64,000 bases of DNA, from positions 186,001-250,000 of the forward strand of contig JAANBB010000007.1 of assembly GCA_014621425.1 (NCBI GenBank), given 5' to 3'. The stretch's first letter is position 1; every line of letters starts with the position of its first letter. The notes beneath the pieces were generated by a model. The model was not told where the DNA came from and searched no databases. It saw nothing but the letters and a program-made list of their open reading frames with translations. Below, piece by piece: positions 46,716 to 57,853 of the stretch. This stretch comes from Cylindrodendrum hubeiense. Lineage: Eukaryota; Ascomycota; Sordariomycetes; Hypocreales; Nectriaceae. Both the position numbers and the translations under genes were made by a program.

Positions 46716-47585
46716 TCTAATTTGAATGATAATGGGAGAAAGTGAGGGATTTGGGGGTATTTAAGACTACTAACAACCAGGCGACAAATTGTTGGATGGA
46801 ACCCAAAGGACTCTATCAGACCATTTTACAGTTTGCAAATAATCACTCAAAAAATACCCTTCGTTCATTTGTGAGGTCATCTATTAAGTCACCACGACGA
46901 AGCAATGCTCCCTTTTCATGACTGCCCTCCAATCAACTGCCCCCATTGTCCTACTCACTTGTGAAGAGCAGAGTGAGATATCTTTCATGGTAGTGTCGGC
47001 TAGCTGTCGTACGACGTAGCTGCGTGAGACAGTCCACGTACGTACTAATTAAGCATGGCGCGTATCTACCGCCCTAGATGTGTTGAAGTCGCTTGCCAGG
47101 GTCGCACCAAAATACGGAGTTCGGTCGTAATATGCACGGATATAAGATGTACTTCTTCTCGAGCATGGTATCTAGCCAAAACAAGTAACCGAGCGTGGGA
47201 AATTTGACCGTTTTGTGCCCAAAGTGGATATAATCTACTGCTGACCGTCCTGGCTAAAAACTGGGTTCAAGCTCGGTTACCTGTTATGGCTTAGCGGTAC
47301 AGAGCTTCAGACACGGACTCCGGATGGCAATCGATCGTGAAGGCCGAAAATACTGGCGGTACGAATATCAAGATCGGGATTCGTCTTACGAGTTCACGGT
47401 CTCATCGGGCTATCAGGCTCGTGCAATTTTTATATAAATTCATCACTTACTACCACACTTTTTCTGATCCACAATCTGGCTCATACTCGCTACAATATTG
47501 CTTTCAGTCACCCTACATTCTTTACCTTCAATACACCCAGGCCCGATCCGTCTCGCAAGGCCAATTGCGTCGCCCAACTGCAAAA
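46716..47585. other. Intergenic region upstream of SDR, with inverted repeat
   Basis: 870 bp. A long imperfect inverted repeat (47172-47294) lies about 300-400 bp before the SDR start. TATATAAATT near 47431 could serve as TATA element. No coding sequence is supported. Confidence 0.55.
47172..47294. repeat. Imperfect inverted repeat, arms about 23 bp
   Basis: The left arm at 47172-47194 ends GTAACCGAGC. The right arm at 47271-47294 begins GCTCGGTTAC, an exact 10-bp complement, and similarity continues outward (CTAGCCA-AAACA versus CTAAGCCATAACA in complement). The spacer is about 76 bp. It could be a small MITE remnant or a regulatory structure. Confidence 0.6.
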
Positions 47586-48744
47586 ATGGCATCACATAAG
47601 CAAAGTACAACGAAGGAGGCTGCTACTGCGCAGGTAATTCCCTCCAAAGATATGGCCCGGTTGCCAGAGAATTTCGGCCCCGTCTTCTTCCAAAATCAGT
47701 TCCGAACCAAAATCGATCTACCAACCAGGGAGAAGTATCCGAACGTCAACAACAAATGTGCTGTCATCACAGGCTCAAATACTGGACTAGGATTTGAGTC
47801 GGCCAAGCAGCTCCTCTCTCTTGGCCTTTCGCATCTGGTTTTGGGTGTGAGGTCTCTCGAGAAAGGCAAGCAGGCTGCTACTAAGCTTCGTCTTGTGAGC
47901 ACTACTGCGAAGATTGAGGTCTACCAATTGGACATGGAATCATACGAATCTATCCAAACCTTTGTTCGCAAATGCGAGGAAAATCTCTCTCGTATCGATA
48001 TCGTCATTCTCAACGCTGGTCTCTCCCCCATAGATTTCGCCATCGTCCCTGGAACTGGACACGAGAAGACCATACAGGTCAATCACATCAGCACAGTCCT
48101 TTTGATTCTTCTCTTTCTCCCGGTCTTGAAGAGCAAGCCAAAGGGCTCAGATGCGCCGCGAATTACCATCATAAATTCGGTCATGGCTCATCTGTGCAAG
48201 GTGCCCAATAAAAGCAAACGCCCATTTTTATCCTCTTTTGACGACACTGCGATCACTCCGTGGGACGCACAAGAAAGATATGGTGTCTCTAAATTGCTTC
48301 TCCAGCTTTTCGTCGTCAAGCTTGCCGAGTATATCAACCCAGATGATATTACCATCAACATGGTCGATCCAGGCCTCACGAAAGGCACGGGTCTGGCACG
48401 CGATGTCAGGGGAGTTACTGTAGTGGCAGTAAAGGTCTTCTTGTCCGTTGCAGGAAGACCTGTGGAGCGGGGTGCGGCGACGTACGTTGATGCTGCTCTG
48501 GCACATGGCAAAGAGTCTCACGGCTGCTTCCTCATGAACTGTAGGGTTTCTCCGTAAGTAAAATTCCCTTGGTGCTATGTGGAGTTGTTGTTAATAAATC
48601 TTTACAATATTTAGTTTATCCCGCTGGTATTATACCGACGGAAAGGTGTTGACGGATGTGATCTGGGCAGAGACGCTTGGCGAACTCAGTTTCGCTGGTG
48701 CTCAGCAGATTATTGATACCATGAAATTTACAGGCGGAAATTGA
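47586..48744 (+). CDS. Short-chain dehydrogenase/reductase
   Basis: Two exons (47586-48553, 48615-48744) give 365 aa. The first ATG in frame (MASHKQSTTK) is used. The Rossmann signature is TGSNTGLGF (about 62-70), the structural NAG motif is at 143-145, and the catalytic Ser198, Tyr232 and Lys236 (YGVSK) are all present. The length exceeds the classical 250 aa because of about 50 extra N-terminal residues and a C-terminal extension after PGLTKGTG. This matches fungal 'retinol dehydrogenase/WW-domain oxidoreductase-like' SDRs often seen in metabolite clusters. It would oxidise or reduce a hydroxyl/ketone with NAD(P). It is the outermost gene of the right-hand group, so membership is uncertain. 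Confidence 0.9.
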
Positions 48745-49083
48745 TTGGAGTAGATCCTTGGGATCTGATGCGGGCCCAACATATCCCTGAACTGTGAGGA
48801 AGGTACTGAAATCGGTCAACTGGGGAGGCAGCGAGGAGAGCTGTCTTCCGTCATTCGGCTACCTCTTTAATAATCTTTCCGTCACTACGGGGGAGTCTGT
48901 ATATAGATCTGTGATAAATGTTACGTTGTGAGTTATTTAGAACCTTATTGTATACCCATCAATAAACTATCCCAAGTTAGCAGCTCCCTGATATATTCTA
49001 ATGAGTCCCCGTGTCTCCATTCCTGGCCATCAACTACCTGATTACTCTATACTCAATCCCTGAAAATAAAAAGTCCCTGTTTA
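48745..49083. other. Intergenic region between convergent SDR and regulator
   Basis: 339 bases, AT-rich; likely 3' UTRs only. Confidence 0.45.
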
Positions 49084-51958
49084 CTAACTCAACATAAATG
49101 GACTGCTTAAACTTTCGCAATAATCTCCTTCAGGAGACAAGTCCAGCAGCTGGTCCGTTCTCATATCCACTTGGTCATGCCCATCACAAGATGCATGAAG
49201 GTCCCAATTGATTGTACCGTCGTAAGCTCCATTGACTCCAACGAAATTATCGAGCATCATTCCATCCCAAACAGATGATAGCATGTGAGAGTCTTCGCTA
49301 GGAGATATTGTAGCACCTGATCCACTTTGTCGATTGTCTTCGCCAAGACTACCACCGGAAAGAAGAGACGAATCAACAAATTTATAATGTTCAAATTCGT
49401 CATCATGTGATGACGGTGTGCTGATTCCAAAGTTTGGGGCTCGCTCCTTGGTTTTTGTCAGGGGACTGCGTTGCCTTTGCATCCCTTCAGAAACAGGCGC
49501 GACTACATTAATTGACGGGACGGGTGGCTTGAAGGACTGCTTAAAAAGTCCGCCCAGGTAGGCTGTGAAGTCCTGTCCATCTGCGGACTTGCCGGTGCTG
49601 AGACTCCAGTCAATTGCAAGTGAAAGGAGTAGATTCCAGTTTGAACTCTCACTCAGGGCTTGACCCTTTTGCGTGGATTCGGCACTTGAGATCTCAATGT
49701 GCAGCTGTATGTGTTGAATGACGTTTCGGATGGTCTTGACTACATCCTCAACGCCGTCGTATTGCTCGTGGAATACCTTCATAGCTTTGATTAGAGCGCT
49801 GAGCTGGTGTTGTTTGGATTGGATGGTTTCCTTTGGGTCAACAGATTTGCCATCCTGGACTCTGTGAAACTGTGCGTCAAGAATGTGGACCGCAAGTGGA
49901 AATGCCGCGTAGGCAACTCTGCCAATGGTTATTCAACCGCTGATGTGAAATTGGACTGGATTTCTTACATTGTAATAGGTAACCAACGTGCCACATGAAG
50001 TTGGTTCAATTTGTCAAGCAGGTCTGTGATGCACGCGATAGAATGCTGAACTTCTTGTCGCGCTCGAGAAGTCTTGCTTATTTGGCTTGGGCTTGATACC
50101 GTCTCCGCCCCGTTAAGATCGTAATGGCAGAGGAGGATAGTGGCTCCGCTGGATTTGGAGCGTTAGAGGAATATTTCAGAACTAATTGGATGGACTCACT
50201 GATAATAAATGTACATCAGAGTTGCGTGCAGAGTGACCGATTTGTGTTCCACGATATGTTCTGTCCTAACACTTCGAGTAACGGGCGTCTCCATGTACCA
50301 ACGCAACAAAGCATCTTTGCACTTCCGAAGAGCCGTGTCTTTCGACTGTATGTCTTGAAGGTACTCATCTACCTGTTTGAGAGGATATAAGAGGAGGAGG
50401 GCATCGGTTAGTATTACAGAGAGCCTTAGGAGACGCTTCGTCACATTTGCAAGAGCTGTCTTTGTTTCTGCATTATACATCTTTGACCGACGGATTTCTG
50501 CTTGCAGTTCCTTAGACCCCAGTTCCAAGTTCTTCTTGAAATCGAAATGAGCTGGGGTAATTATTATGCTGCGTCGCAAACCCAACGGGAGAATGCGGTC
50601 ACGCATAATACAACACCACCACAAGCGTCTGAGAGCAGCATGATTGTCGAGTTTCTTTGGGGCCAAGTTTGATATGTCGGAATAGTGATCTGCCTTGGAT
50701 CTCCGTGCATTTTCGATTGCGATCATCAGCCAGGAGGTGTTCGGCTTTGAGTCGGCCTTTGACGGTGGTGTCCAAAATGTCAGGAGAAGGGCGGCCTGAG
50801 CAGTTGCTACATGAGATGGTTCCACATCAAAGTCATAAATGAGCTGCAGCTGTTAGGGAGGCATGGCTATGGGTATCAAGTGGGCTAACTGACTTTGGCC
50901 TTCCTGTAAAAGGACGCTCTTGCGCTACGAACGTTGCTATACCCTAGACGATTGATGGTCTCTAACGACAAGAACTATTTCTCGAAAGTCAGTTCCATGA
51001 TATTGAGATGAAGCAACGTATGTGACTAACATTGCATGATACAAACAGCATTGCCTGCATTAATAGAAGAGATGTTTTCTTTGCTTCTTCTGGTATTGGG
51101 CTGTGATACGCTTCCCAAAAGTCAGACTCACTCAGCATTGGCAAGAGTGGGTGCACATGCAAAAAGTATTGTTGGACAGCTTGGTCTAAAATCGATCGAA
51201 TGGGAAGACGGAAACAACCCTCTGCGTCGAGAAATCGGGTGTCTTGTGCAGGGACGTAGAACATGTTGCTGATTACCATGAACGAGTACGAGCAGTATAC
51301 GACCATATTCGATGATTCGGAATGATTGTCGGTGCCTGGATTAACGAAGAAGCTGGAAAGAATATCTGCGGTTGCATTTTCAACTGCAAAGAGGTGAGTG
51401 TATGTCATGAAAAGATCGATTGGGAGGCCGGGGCCTTACCTGCCATCGTGGTCTCATATAGTGAGTCTGATGTTCCTGAAGTGTCTGATTGGGGATTTCC
51501 ACCCGCTGGATTCTTTGGCTGGTCCTCAACAGGCCCATGGCTCTGCTTATCGTTGTAAACGGACTGATCGCAAGTTGAATGTTCTTTCGGCTGAATGTCA
51601 AGTTCGGTAATTGTCTCGATGAATGGCTCCGGGGCTCGAGTGCTCTTGCGTCGTCCCCCGTCTTGTTGGAGGCATGCTTGGAATTTGCTGTGACCAATTG
51701 AGAATCTTGCTCGGTAAGTAGGGGTCTCCCTTGCAGTGGAGCCGTTTTTACTCACCTCCGTGAGGCTCTCTTCGTAAGGACGCATTTCTGTTCGTCGAGG
51801 TTGCAGTTCATGCATGGTTGCCCATTCTTGGAAACGTCACATCTGACCTTCCTGGATCGACAGTAAAGGCAGGCCTGCGGTGATCTATGGACCGTCTTTA
51901 TTTCCAGGCCCGATTGCCGCTTTTGAAGGACCAAAGAGGAAGTTGTTGGTAGCTCCAT
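49084..51958 (-). CDS. Zn2Cys6 transcription factor, candidate regulator of right-hand cluster
   Basis: Seven exons in transcript order (51958-51756, 51687-51440, 51383-51031, 50974-50894, 50843-50200, 50148-49969, 49918-49084) give 847 aa. The zinc cluster is Cys30-33-40-49-52-59 (CLYCRSRKVRC..CMNC). The middle region includes FLHVHPLLPMLSESDFW, ETINRLGYSNVRSARASFYRKAK, RLWWCCIMRDRILPLGLRR, MYIYYHGATILL and VAYAAFPLAVHILDAQ. This is the CTF1/cutinase-regulator-like branch of PF04082. Exon 4 starts at AAATAG (50975), the only acceptor keeping LETINRLGYS in frame. For exon 5 an acceptor 6 nt earlier is possible, adding two residues. It is divergent from the first NTF2-like gene, which makes it the prime pathway regulator. 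Confidence 0.87.
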
Positions 51959-52504
51959 AGTAAAATGTGGAAGGTGCTGCTGTATTGCAGGACCCAGGTG
52001 GAAAATGCAGAAGGAAATGCAAGGAGAACATGGGTGATCTCTGATCTCCTGCAGGGCTAGCGTTATTCAGCATTTAGTCTGGGAGACAAACGGCATAACC
52101 TCGCTTGTTCGGGTTTTCGGTGTCGGAAATAAGAGGACTGAAATAATGGCACACTTGATTGCCGGGTAGGGGCCGCAGTTATCCGAAGCCGTGGCCGAAG
52201 CCTCAACTGAAGCCGTGACATCCTCGAAGCTAACTGTTTCGAGTGGCGTTGCAACCCTGGTTCGGCTGTTCGTATCTGTGAGAGAGTTGTGACCAATAAC
52301 ACTCATGCTAATTGGAGTGGCGAATAAAGCGGCGGCAGGGGTGTCGGATTTGGATTTGAACCCGAACCCGCGACTCCGCGGAGCGCCGGGACAAAACGAT
52401 CCGGGGCTGACTGACTTGTGTGCCTGCGCCGGTTTGGACGCAGATGATCGCCCAAGCAAACACCAGAAGATCTGGGTCTTTACAGACGAAACAGTGTGTT
52501 GACT
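51959..52504. promoter_or_regulatory. Divergent promoter regulator / NTF2-like gene
   Basis: 546 bp between divergent starts. It contains the palindrome CTCCGCGGAG at about 52374-52383, followed by GCGCCGGGAC, and related to CCGCGG elements before other genes of this group. A 130-codon antisense frame at 52067-52459 has no recognisable family and is treated as chance. Confidence 0.55.
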
Positions 52505-53063
52505 ATGGGTTACGGAATTGACTCTGCGGAATGGCCAACGGGCACCGAGGTCCCCCCAGCCGTGAAGGAACTGATTGAGAGATTCTACCAGTTACTTGAC
52601 AGCTCCGACCCGGGCAATGGAGATGTACTAGCCGATGAGATATTCGCAGAAAACAGCGTGGCGTATTTCGGCGCAAGACCATTTACGGGCACCGAGGGTT
52701 GGTGCCACGTAGCGTCTTGTATTCGATAGCTGACAAGGCACAGAAATTCGAAATTCACGAACCAACGCCTGGACGGTAATCTCTATGCGAAAGCACGAGG
52801 TATTAAAGGTGTATCTTTGTGATAAAGACGCTAGCGACCTGCTTTTTACCGCCCGTGTAGCCATGGGCCTCAGGAATGGGAAGCAAGTTGAAGGAGAGTT
52901 TGCAGGTCGTCTCGTCATTACGGATCCTCACACTGCGAATCCCAAGCTTCGCCTTTATCAGGTTTGGGGTGTAAGGGTTACGAACTCCAATAGTGACTTC
53001 ATGTTGATTCTAATTTCGTTCTAGGACACATCGGCCCTGATGGCCGCGCTCCGAGAAGGCTAG
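52505..53063 (+). CDS. NTF2-like/SnoaL-like small protein A
   Basis: Three exons (52505-52697, 52744-52970, 53025-53063) give 152 aa. The pattern is that of the NTF2 cone fold: an initial helix VPPAVKELIERFYQLLDS, then DVLADEIFAENSVAYFGARPFTGTEEIR, then beta strands ending RLVITD...LRLYQVWGDTSAL. In fungal pathways such proteins act as isomerases, cyclases or dehydratases on polyketide, terpenoid or steroid-like substrates (SnoaL, Trt14 and scytalone dehydratase relatives); others only bind ligands. Catalytic residues vary and cannot be fixed here. It is divergent from the Zn2Cys6 regulator and followed on the same strand by the VOC protein and a second fold member. Pathway membership is likely. 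Confidence 0.82.
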
Positions 53064-53608
53064 GCGCCGCAAAGCAACGCAGTTATCATCGCAACAGTGG
53101 TTGGTTTGGATCTCTCATAAGTTTAGGATGGATGGGCATGGTTGATTATCTTGACTATCATGTTTACGACTAGCGAGGACACTACTGTTCGATGTTGATT
53201 GGGGAGCTACCATCTGCATCAGTCCTGTAGCAAGTGTATTAGCTATCTAGCAACAAAATACCTGGTCGCGTCTGATTATTACCAGTTGACCGCAATTATC
53301 CTGATTACATCATTACGGACCAGTTTGCAAATTCCCATTACTCGTTTGTTGCCTCATGGAAAGATTCCCGGGTGGGCTCGGAGCTCGGGACAAGGCCTTC
53401 CGGATCCAGACGTGCAAGCTCCGGAATGATCAAGACCCGCGGAAACCGCGGAAACCAAAAGTAAGCAAGATTTCCTTGGGTGACGATTATTTATCGATGA
53501 GAGTTGAGAAGGCTGCATAATTAAGCTGCGGTCATATTCTTGCAGATTCACTATCTTACTCACGACAGCTCTTTCAAGACAATCGTTCCCAGTACATACC
53601 ACGCAACT
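53064..53608. promoter_or_regulatory. Promoter region of VOC gene
   Basis: 545 bp. Near its 3' side are TTCCGGA (53398-53404), TCCGGAA (53421-53427) and a direct repeat of CCGCGGAAA at 53437-53445 and 53446-53454. The repeat lies about 160 bp before the VOC start. No coding sequence is supported. Confidence 0.6.
53437..53454. repeat. Tandem CCGCGGAAA x2
   Basis: Two exact, adjacent 9-bp copies, each containing the CCGCGG palindrome. The same hexamer recurs in the other intergenic regions of the right-hand group, so this may be a binding site array for the local regulator. Confidence 0.65.
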
Positions 53609-54241
53609 ATGGCTTACAAGAGCGCAACCTCCGACAAGGTGTTGTCTCCGATAGGGCTGGCTCATGTTGTTCTGCGGACAGCCAACTACAAACCGATGGT
53701 AGCATTTTATAAAGCATTTCTCGGAGCTCATGCCACTTTTGAGAACGATCAACTCACCTTTTTGACTTATGATGAGGAGCACCATCGCCTTGCGATTGGA
53801 TACATCCCGGGAACATCGGAGAAGATCCCAACTTCGTCTGGGCTGGAGCACATCGCATTCCAATTCAGCACTCTGGGCGACCTCATGCAAGCATACGAAC
53901 AGCGCAAAGCGAGGGGAATCTTGCCGATTTGGTGCGTCAATCACGGCCCTACGACGAGCATCTACTACCAAGACCCGGATGGCAATCAGCTTGAAACGCA
54001 GGTGGACAATTTCGACACTGTCGAAGAAGCCAGCGAGTTCATGACATCTCCGGAGTATGCGGAGAATCCCCTTGGTGCTGACTTTGATCCCACGGAAATG
54101 ATTGCCAAGTTGCGAAATGGAGAAGATGAAAGGACTATTAAAAAGAGGGCAAATATTGGCCCTAGAGGATTCGAGACGATTCCAACGCCGCCTGCAAGGG
54201 ATATCAGGGACCAGTATGATGTTATTGAACCCGCTTCCTGA
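53609..54241 (+). CDS. VOC-fold protein, extradiol dioxygenase (biphenyl-diol dioxygenase III)-like
   Basis: A single exon of 210 aa from the first ATG (MAYKSATSDKVLSP). The vicinal-oxygen-chelate layout is clear, with metal ligands His19 (GLAHVVLRT), His81 (LEHIAFQF) and Glu129 (DGNQLETQ), and IYYQDPDGN before the last. One paired beta-alpha-beta-beta-beta unit of about 140 residues is followed by a helical C-terminal tail (about 70 aa) ending PARDIRDQYDV. This corresponds to the fungal group often named biphenyl-2,3-diol 1,2-dioxygenase III-like. Such enzymes may cleave catechols at the extradiol position, but VOC proteins also include glyoxalases and epimerases. With a P450 and an aromatic-type FAD hydroxylase nearby, ring cleavage of a hydroxylated aromatic is attractive. 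It is inferred. Confidence 0.9.
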   Translation: MAYKSATSDKVLSPIGLAHVVLRTANYKPMVAFYKAFLGAHATFENDQLTFLTYDEEHHRLAIGYIPGTSEKIPTSSGLEHIAFQFSTLGDLMQAYEQRKARGILPIWCVNHGPTTSIYYQDPDGNQLETQVDNFDTVEEASEFMTSPEYAENPLGADFDPTEMIAKLRNGEDERTIKKRANIGPRGFETIPTPPARDIRDQYDVIEPAS

Positions 54242-54869
54242 TGGTTATAGTGGGTCAATGAAGAAGAGACAACAAATTGTAAACGACATGTGTTCCGAAT
54301 GTGGGAAAGTTGGACATCATCTGTTTAGTATCGTGCTATTTCGAATCTATATCTGGTTATTTATTTGTGCTCCTAGTCTTAAGATTGACACTAGTTCTTC
54401 CATTGGCTTTATCGCTAAGTGGACTCCGTGTGTCATACCGGTACCGTGAATTATACCTGTTCAGAGGAGGTACAGTCAGCCATCTATGCAATCAATCACA
54501 TGTCACAAGGCTAGTACAAAAGAGCAAGGATTGTAGGCAGTCTGCTATCGCTACGACTTCTCCAGATCCGTAAGTACCGATCGAGTATCACGGCGGTGAA
54601 GTGCCCGGGGCTTAAGAAGAACACATGTGATTCCAGAGGGCGTGATAAGCAACCGGGAGACAGTAACGACGTATCCCGAGTAGTGGTACTGGAGTGTGAC
54701 AAGCTCTTTAGATATCCGCGGCCCGGAATAGCCACCTCCGATTCGTTGCTGGTGGTGGATACCAACAATGAGTACTTGTAGAAATAGACCCTCGGCAGAC
54801 TACGACTTGCAATACACCACTGAACCTAGGATACGGAATAGGGTCTGAATTGTCCTACTAAAATTCACC
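54242..54869. promoter_or_regulatory. Intergenic region VOC / NTF2-like B
   Basis: 628 bp. CCGCGG at 54716-54721 is followed by CCCGGAA (54722-54728), close to the arrangement CCGCGG-CA-CCGGAA in the AveC/P450 promoter. It lies about 150 bp before the NTF2-like B start. No other gene is seen. Confidence 0.5.
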
Positions 54870-55533
54870 ATGGCACACTGGAAGAAAGAGGTAAGACCAG
54901 CCACTATGGTTATTCAACAATTCACTGACGGTTCAACAGACAGACTTCACTACGGTGGATGCTTTGCACAAAGATCTGGCGCAACCACCATCCAAGGTAA
55001 TTATTCCCGTCTCTCATCTCTCAAGATGATCCAGCTGCTGATTGGAAGTCCAGTACCATGATCCCACGTTGATCTCCGTCGAGGAAGAAATCTTGGAGTT
55101 TTATACCAAGTTTGGCAACTTCCTCAACCATGTGGCCCATACCGACACGGAAGCCGGAAAGGACTTCTTCGAGATGAAGGATTACTTCATTTTTGACTTG
55201 ATGGGAACCGTGTCCCGCCCCAACCTAGAAGCGCATTATGACCACATCACGCCGTACTTAGGAAAGACGAATCAACGATTCAGACAGGTTGAAATCGTTG
55301 CAGTGACGCCTGAATTTGGTTATATCACTGCTGTCCAGCGTGTTGATGGTACAGCAGCCGATGGATCGCCGTATGATTTCTCATTCCGCTCAACATCCAT
55401 GGTTCGAAAGGCAGATGGTGTTTGGAAGTACGTACATGAGCACTACTCATTCCCAGTGGACATGGCCACGAAGATTGCGGACTTTACTGGGAAGCAGGAG
55501 GCAACTGAGTCAGTGGAGTTCAAGAAGAATTAA
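54870..55533 (+). CDS. SnoaL_3/NTF2-like protein B
   Basis: Three exons (54870-54890, 54940-54996, 55054-55533) give 185 aa; the first exon codes only MAHWKKE. The core reads EEEILEFYTKFGNFLNHVAH, then FDLMGT..RPNLEAHYDHITPYL, strands with ITAVQRVDGTAADGSPYDFSFRSTSMV, and the signature WKYVHEHYSFPVD that ends SnoaL_3 domains. It is a ketosteroid-isomerase-like cone fold without signal peptide. It is only distantly like NTF2-like A, so a recent duplication is not evident. In pathways these proteins often isomerise, cyclise or hydrolyse reactive intermediates. Placement next to the VOC protein suggests it handles the same intermediate. Activity unproven. Confidence 0.88.
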
Positions 55534-55673
55534 GGTAGCTGGCATAATTGTTCAATCCAGTTCCATATTGCGCATGCAGGAAATGTTCTGTTTTCGACCA
55601 CAGTGGTGACATCGATCTGAAGAGCCAAATATATCACTAAACCTGCCTCTTGGAAATTTTAGTAACAACCTTG
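55534..55673. other. Short gap between convergent genes
   Basis: 140 bp, no feature seen. Confidence 0.4.
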
Positions 55674-57347
55674 CTACGGCCCGTTCATATTTCCCCATAA
55701 ATTTCTCAACCATTCACTTGGCTCCTGTTGACTCTTTCCTCGAGCCCAGCTGTCATATTCATTTCCCATCACAAATTTCTCTAACCAGGACTCCATCTCT
55801 TTGACCTTTTCATCCGACTTGCCCCCACCTTGAGGGGGGCCTGTTGGAGGGGACCAATGCCATGGATACTCAAGATGGACGAAGAAACGCCTGATATGCT
55901 GCATTTCCCTGAATGGTTCAAGAAGAAGCATGTGCGTTTTCAGAAGCGATTCATTGTCATCTCCCGATTCTATCACTCTCTGAAAGAAGTATGAGTCGAG
56001 TGTGCTGGAGTTGATCGAATTTGTTGGTTCAGTTGGATTAGCTAATGCCAGATGGATAATAATCGTCAGGTTCGGTATATTGGCATGTTTATTGAGGTGT
56101 CGAATAGAAGAAATCCATTTACAGTAAGCTCCATCGGATGCTTGCAGTTGCAAATCAAAGCCTGGCTTAAGAGGCGGGAGGGCGAATTCGAAGGTGCGAA
56201 GATGGCACAGCATGTCCGCATTGATGCTTGATAAGAACTTTGATGCATCTAGTTGTAGTTAAAGAGCGCCAGAGTCAATCCCGCCTGACTCAATATGTCC
56301 CTTAGACGGTGTAACGATGACTTGATTTTCTGAGTAGAGCGTCGCAAGCGCCTCGCGGTACATTGAACGGCAAACAAGCATCAAGGGCCATGGGGGCTTC
56401 CAACAGCGACAGCGAGATGAATATCCGCTATTCCACATACAACATGAGTATCCCCTTTCTCTGAATAATGGATCCGGACAGCGGATAAGTTGACAGCTGA
56501 ATTGAGTATCTTCCAGCTCGGAATTTTGGTCGTCAGAAAAGGTCGCGTGCCGCCAGAGCGGATAGAACCCTGCCACAGAATCCCAACCGAGCTTGCGGAA
56601 GGGTGTGATTAGATCTGCATACTGAAGTATACGTCGTTGGATTTCTATGGGGAGATACAGGAAGCGAAAGGGCTGAGTTGGTAACAGTCTACCGGTAGCA
56701 CACACAGCTGCTTTCTCGGCAAGGGCGGAAATATGCTGTCTGTATCCTTCATTGGATAGATGTAGTTCACAATCCTTGAGAACGCCAGGGAAACTGTAAA
56801 ATGGCTCAGTGATAGTAGAGATCTCTTGGTCGTTTTCACAATCGCAAACTAGGCGTATGCTTAGAGTTCCCGGTGTCGTATGCGTTAAAATATGAGTTGC
56901 AGCCGCCGACCATAGATCCATTCGATCCTGAGTGAGATGACGATACGTGTGATAACGAGGATAGTAGATGTCTGGCACATATTTCAAGTGCAAGTGGATG
57001 GTTAGACTTGCTAGCCTTGAGCAAATATTGGGCGATAGCTCGCTGAGAAAGCGAAGACCGATTTGAGTGTCGCAGCGAGGGACTAACAGCTCGTTTTTAG
57101 TACATACGATCGTCTTGACTTCGGTGTAAATTCCTCGACAAGTCAGAAGCAGGTTATAAGTGACTTGGTGGGGTTTGCGGAAATAGCGGCCGTTTCGTCT
57201 GTGACTTATGGTGACAATGCTGTTGACACTGACTCCCGCATGTTCGTAAATTCGTTCCCTCAGCTTCTCCGGCAGGCCGAAGAACGTCATTGGCTTTGCG
57301 ACTGAAAGAAGCGAGCGGTGAAGCTCGTGACTCTGCTGGTACCGCAT
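55674..57347 (-). CDS. 2EXR/F-box-like protein gene with in-frame stop or unusual intron
   Basis: From the ATG at 57347 the frame runs 363 codons to TAA at 56261-56259, then continues in the same frame to a stop at 55674. The N-terminal part has FFGLPEKLRERIYEHAGV and a second similar unit FRFLYLPIEIQRRILQYADL, both like the start of 2EXR domains (F-x-x-LP-x-E-x-R-x-x-IY). The part after the stop (FLSSINADMLCHLRTFEFALPP) is the normal continuation of this fungal family. Either the TAA is a nonsense change (then a pseudogene), or a 78-nt intron with a weak donor GTTACA (56315) and acceptor CAAAG (56238) removes it, giving 531 aa. Sequence alone does not decide. Function of the family is unknown. 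It has no obvious metabolic role. Confidence 0.55.
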
Positions 57348-57853
57348 GAAAAGGTATGGCGGAGTTTGATCCACAAGTAGCGTGCGCTATAACAAGAGAC
57401 GGAGGAGGCCAGACGCGGGACGACGATGTAGAGAGAGACACGGATGGCAATTCTTGGGATTACGTCAGCGTTACAACTGCCACATTTACTGCCTAAAAGT
57501 CTCCACTTCCGGTGGATGTGAGCGCGGCTGCCTGGCACATGGAACGACTTCAGTAGATATAGGATTTTTTACTCAGGGTAGAAATAGGTAAGTCGGATAA
57601 TAAACAAAATGAAAATAACGTGAAGGCGTTGAAAAGCGCATTATGTATGGCCAGAGCAGTTGCATAGGCGGTTTATTGACTTCTATCATAGACAAGAACT
57701 TTTTATAAATTCTTTTTAGCGAAGTTATCGAAGACGTCCCAACTTCCCCTCCGCGGCGATTCACTGACATCCCTGTTGGACGCGATATACACTGGAACGG
57801 ACAAATTGGCGTGCTCCCTCTTTATTCCACTAATGAGTGTACTCCAAGGTCGC
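57348..57853. other. Intergenic region between AveC-like and 2EXR-type genes
   Basis: 506 bp upstream of the 2EXR-type gene and downstream of the AveC-like gene (both minus). No motif or gene is recognised; CCGCGG occurs at 57751-57756. Confidence 0.4.

Noticed and set aside
50844..50849. Acceptor CCTAACAG for exon 5 of the 51958-49084 regulator
   Set aside because: Its branch-like CTAAC would be only a few bases from the AG; the acceptor 6 nt further fits better and gives KAKLIYDFD. The difference is two residues.
52067..52459. 130-codon minus-strand frame between the regulator and NTF2-like A
   Set aside because: Low-complexity Ser/Thr/Ala composition, no domain, and position inside a divergent promoter.
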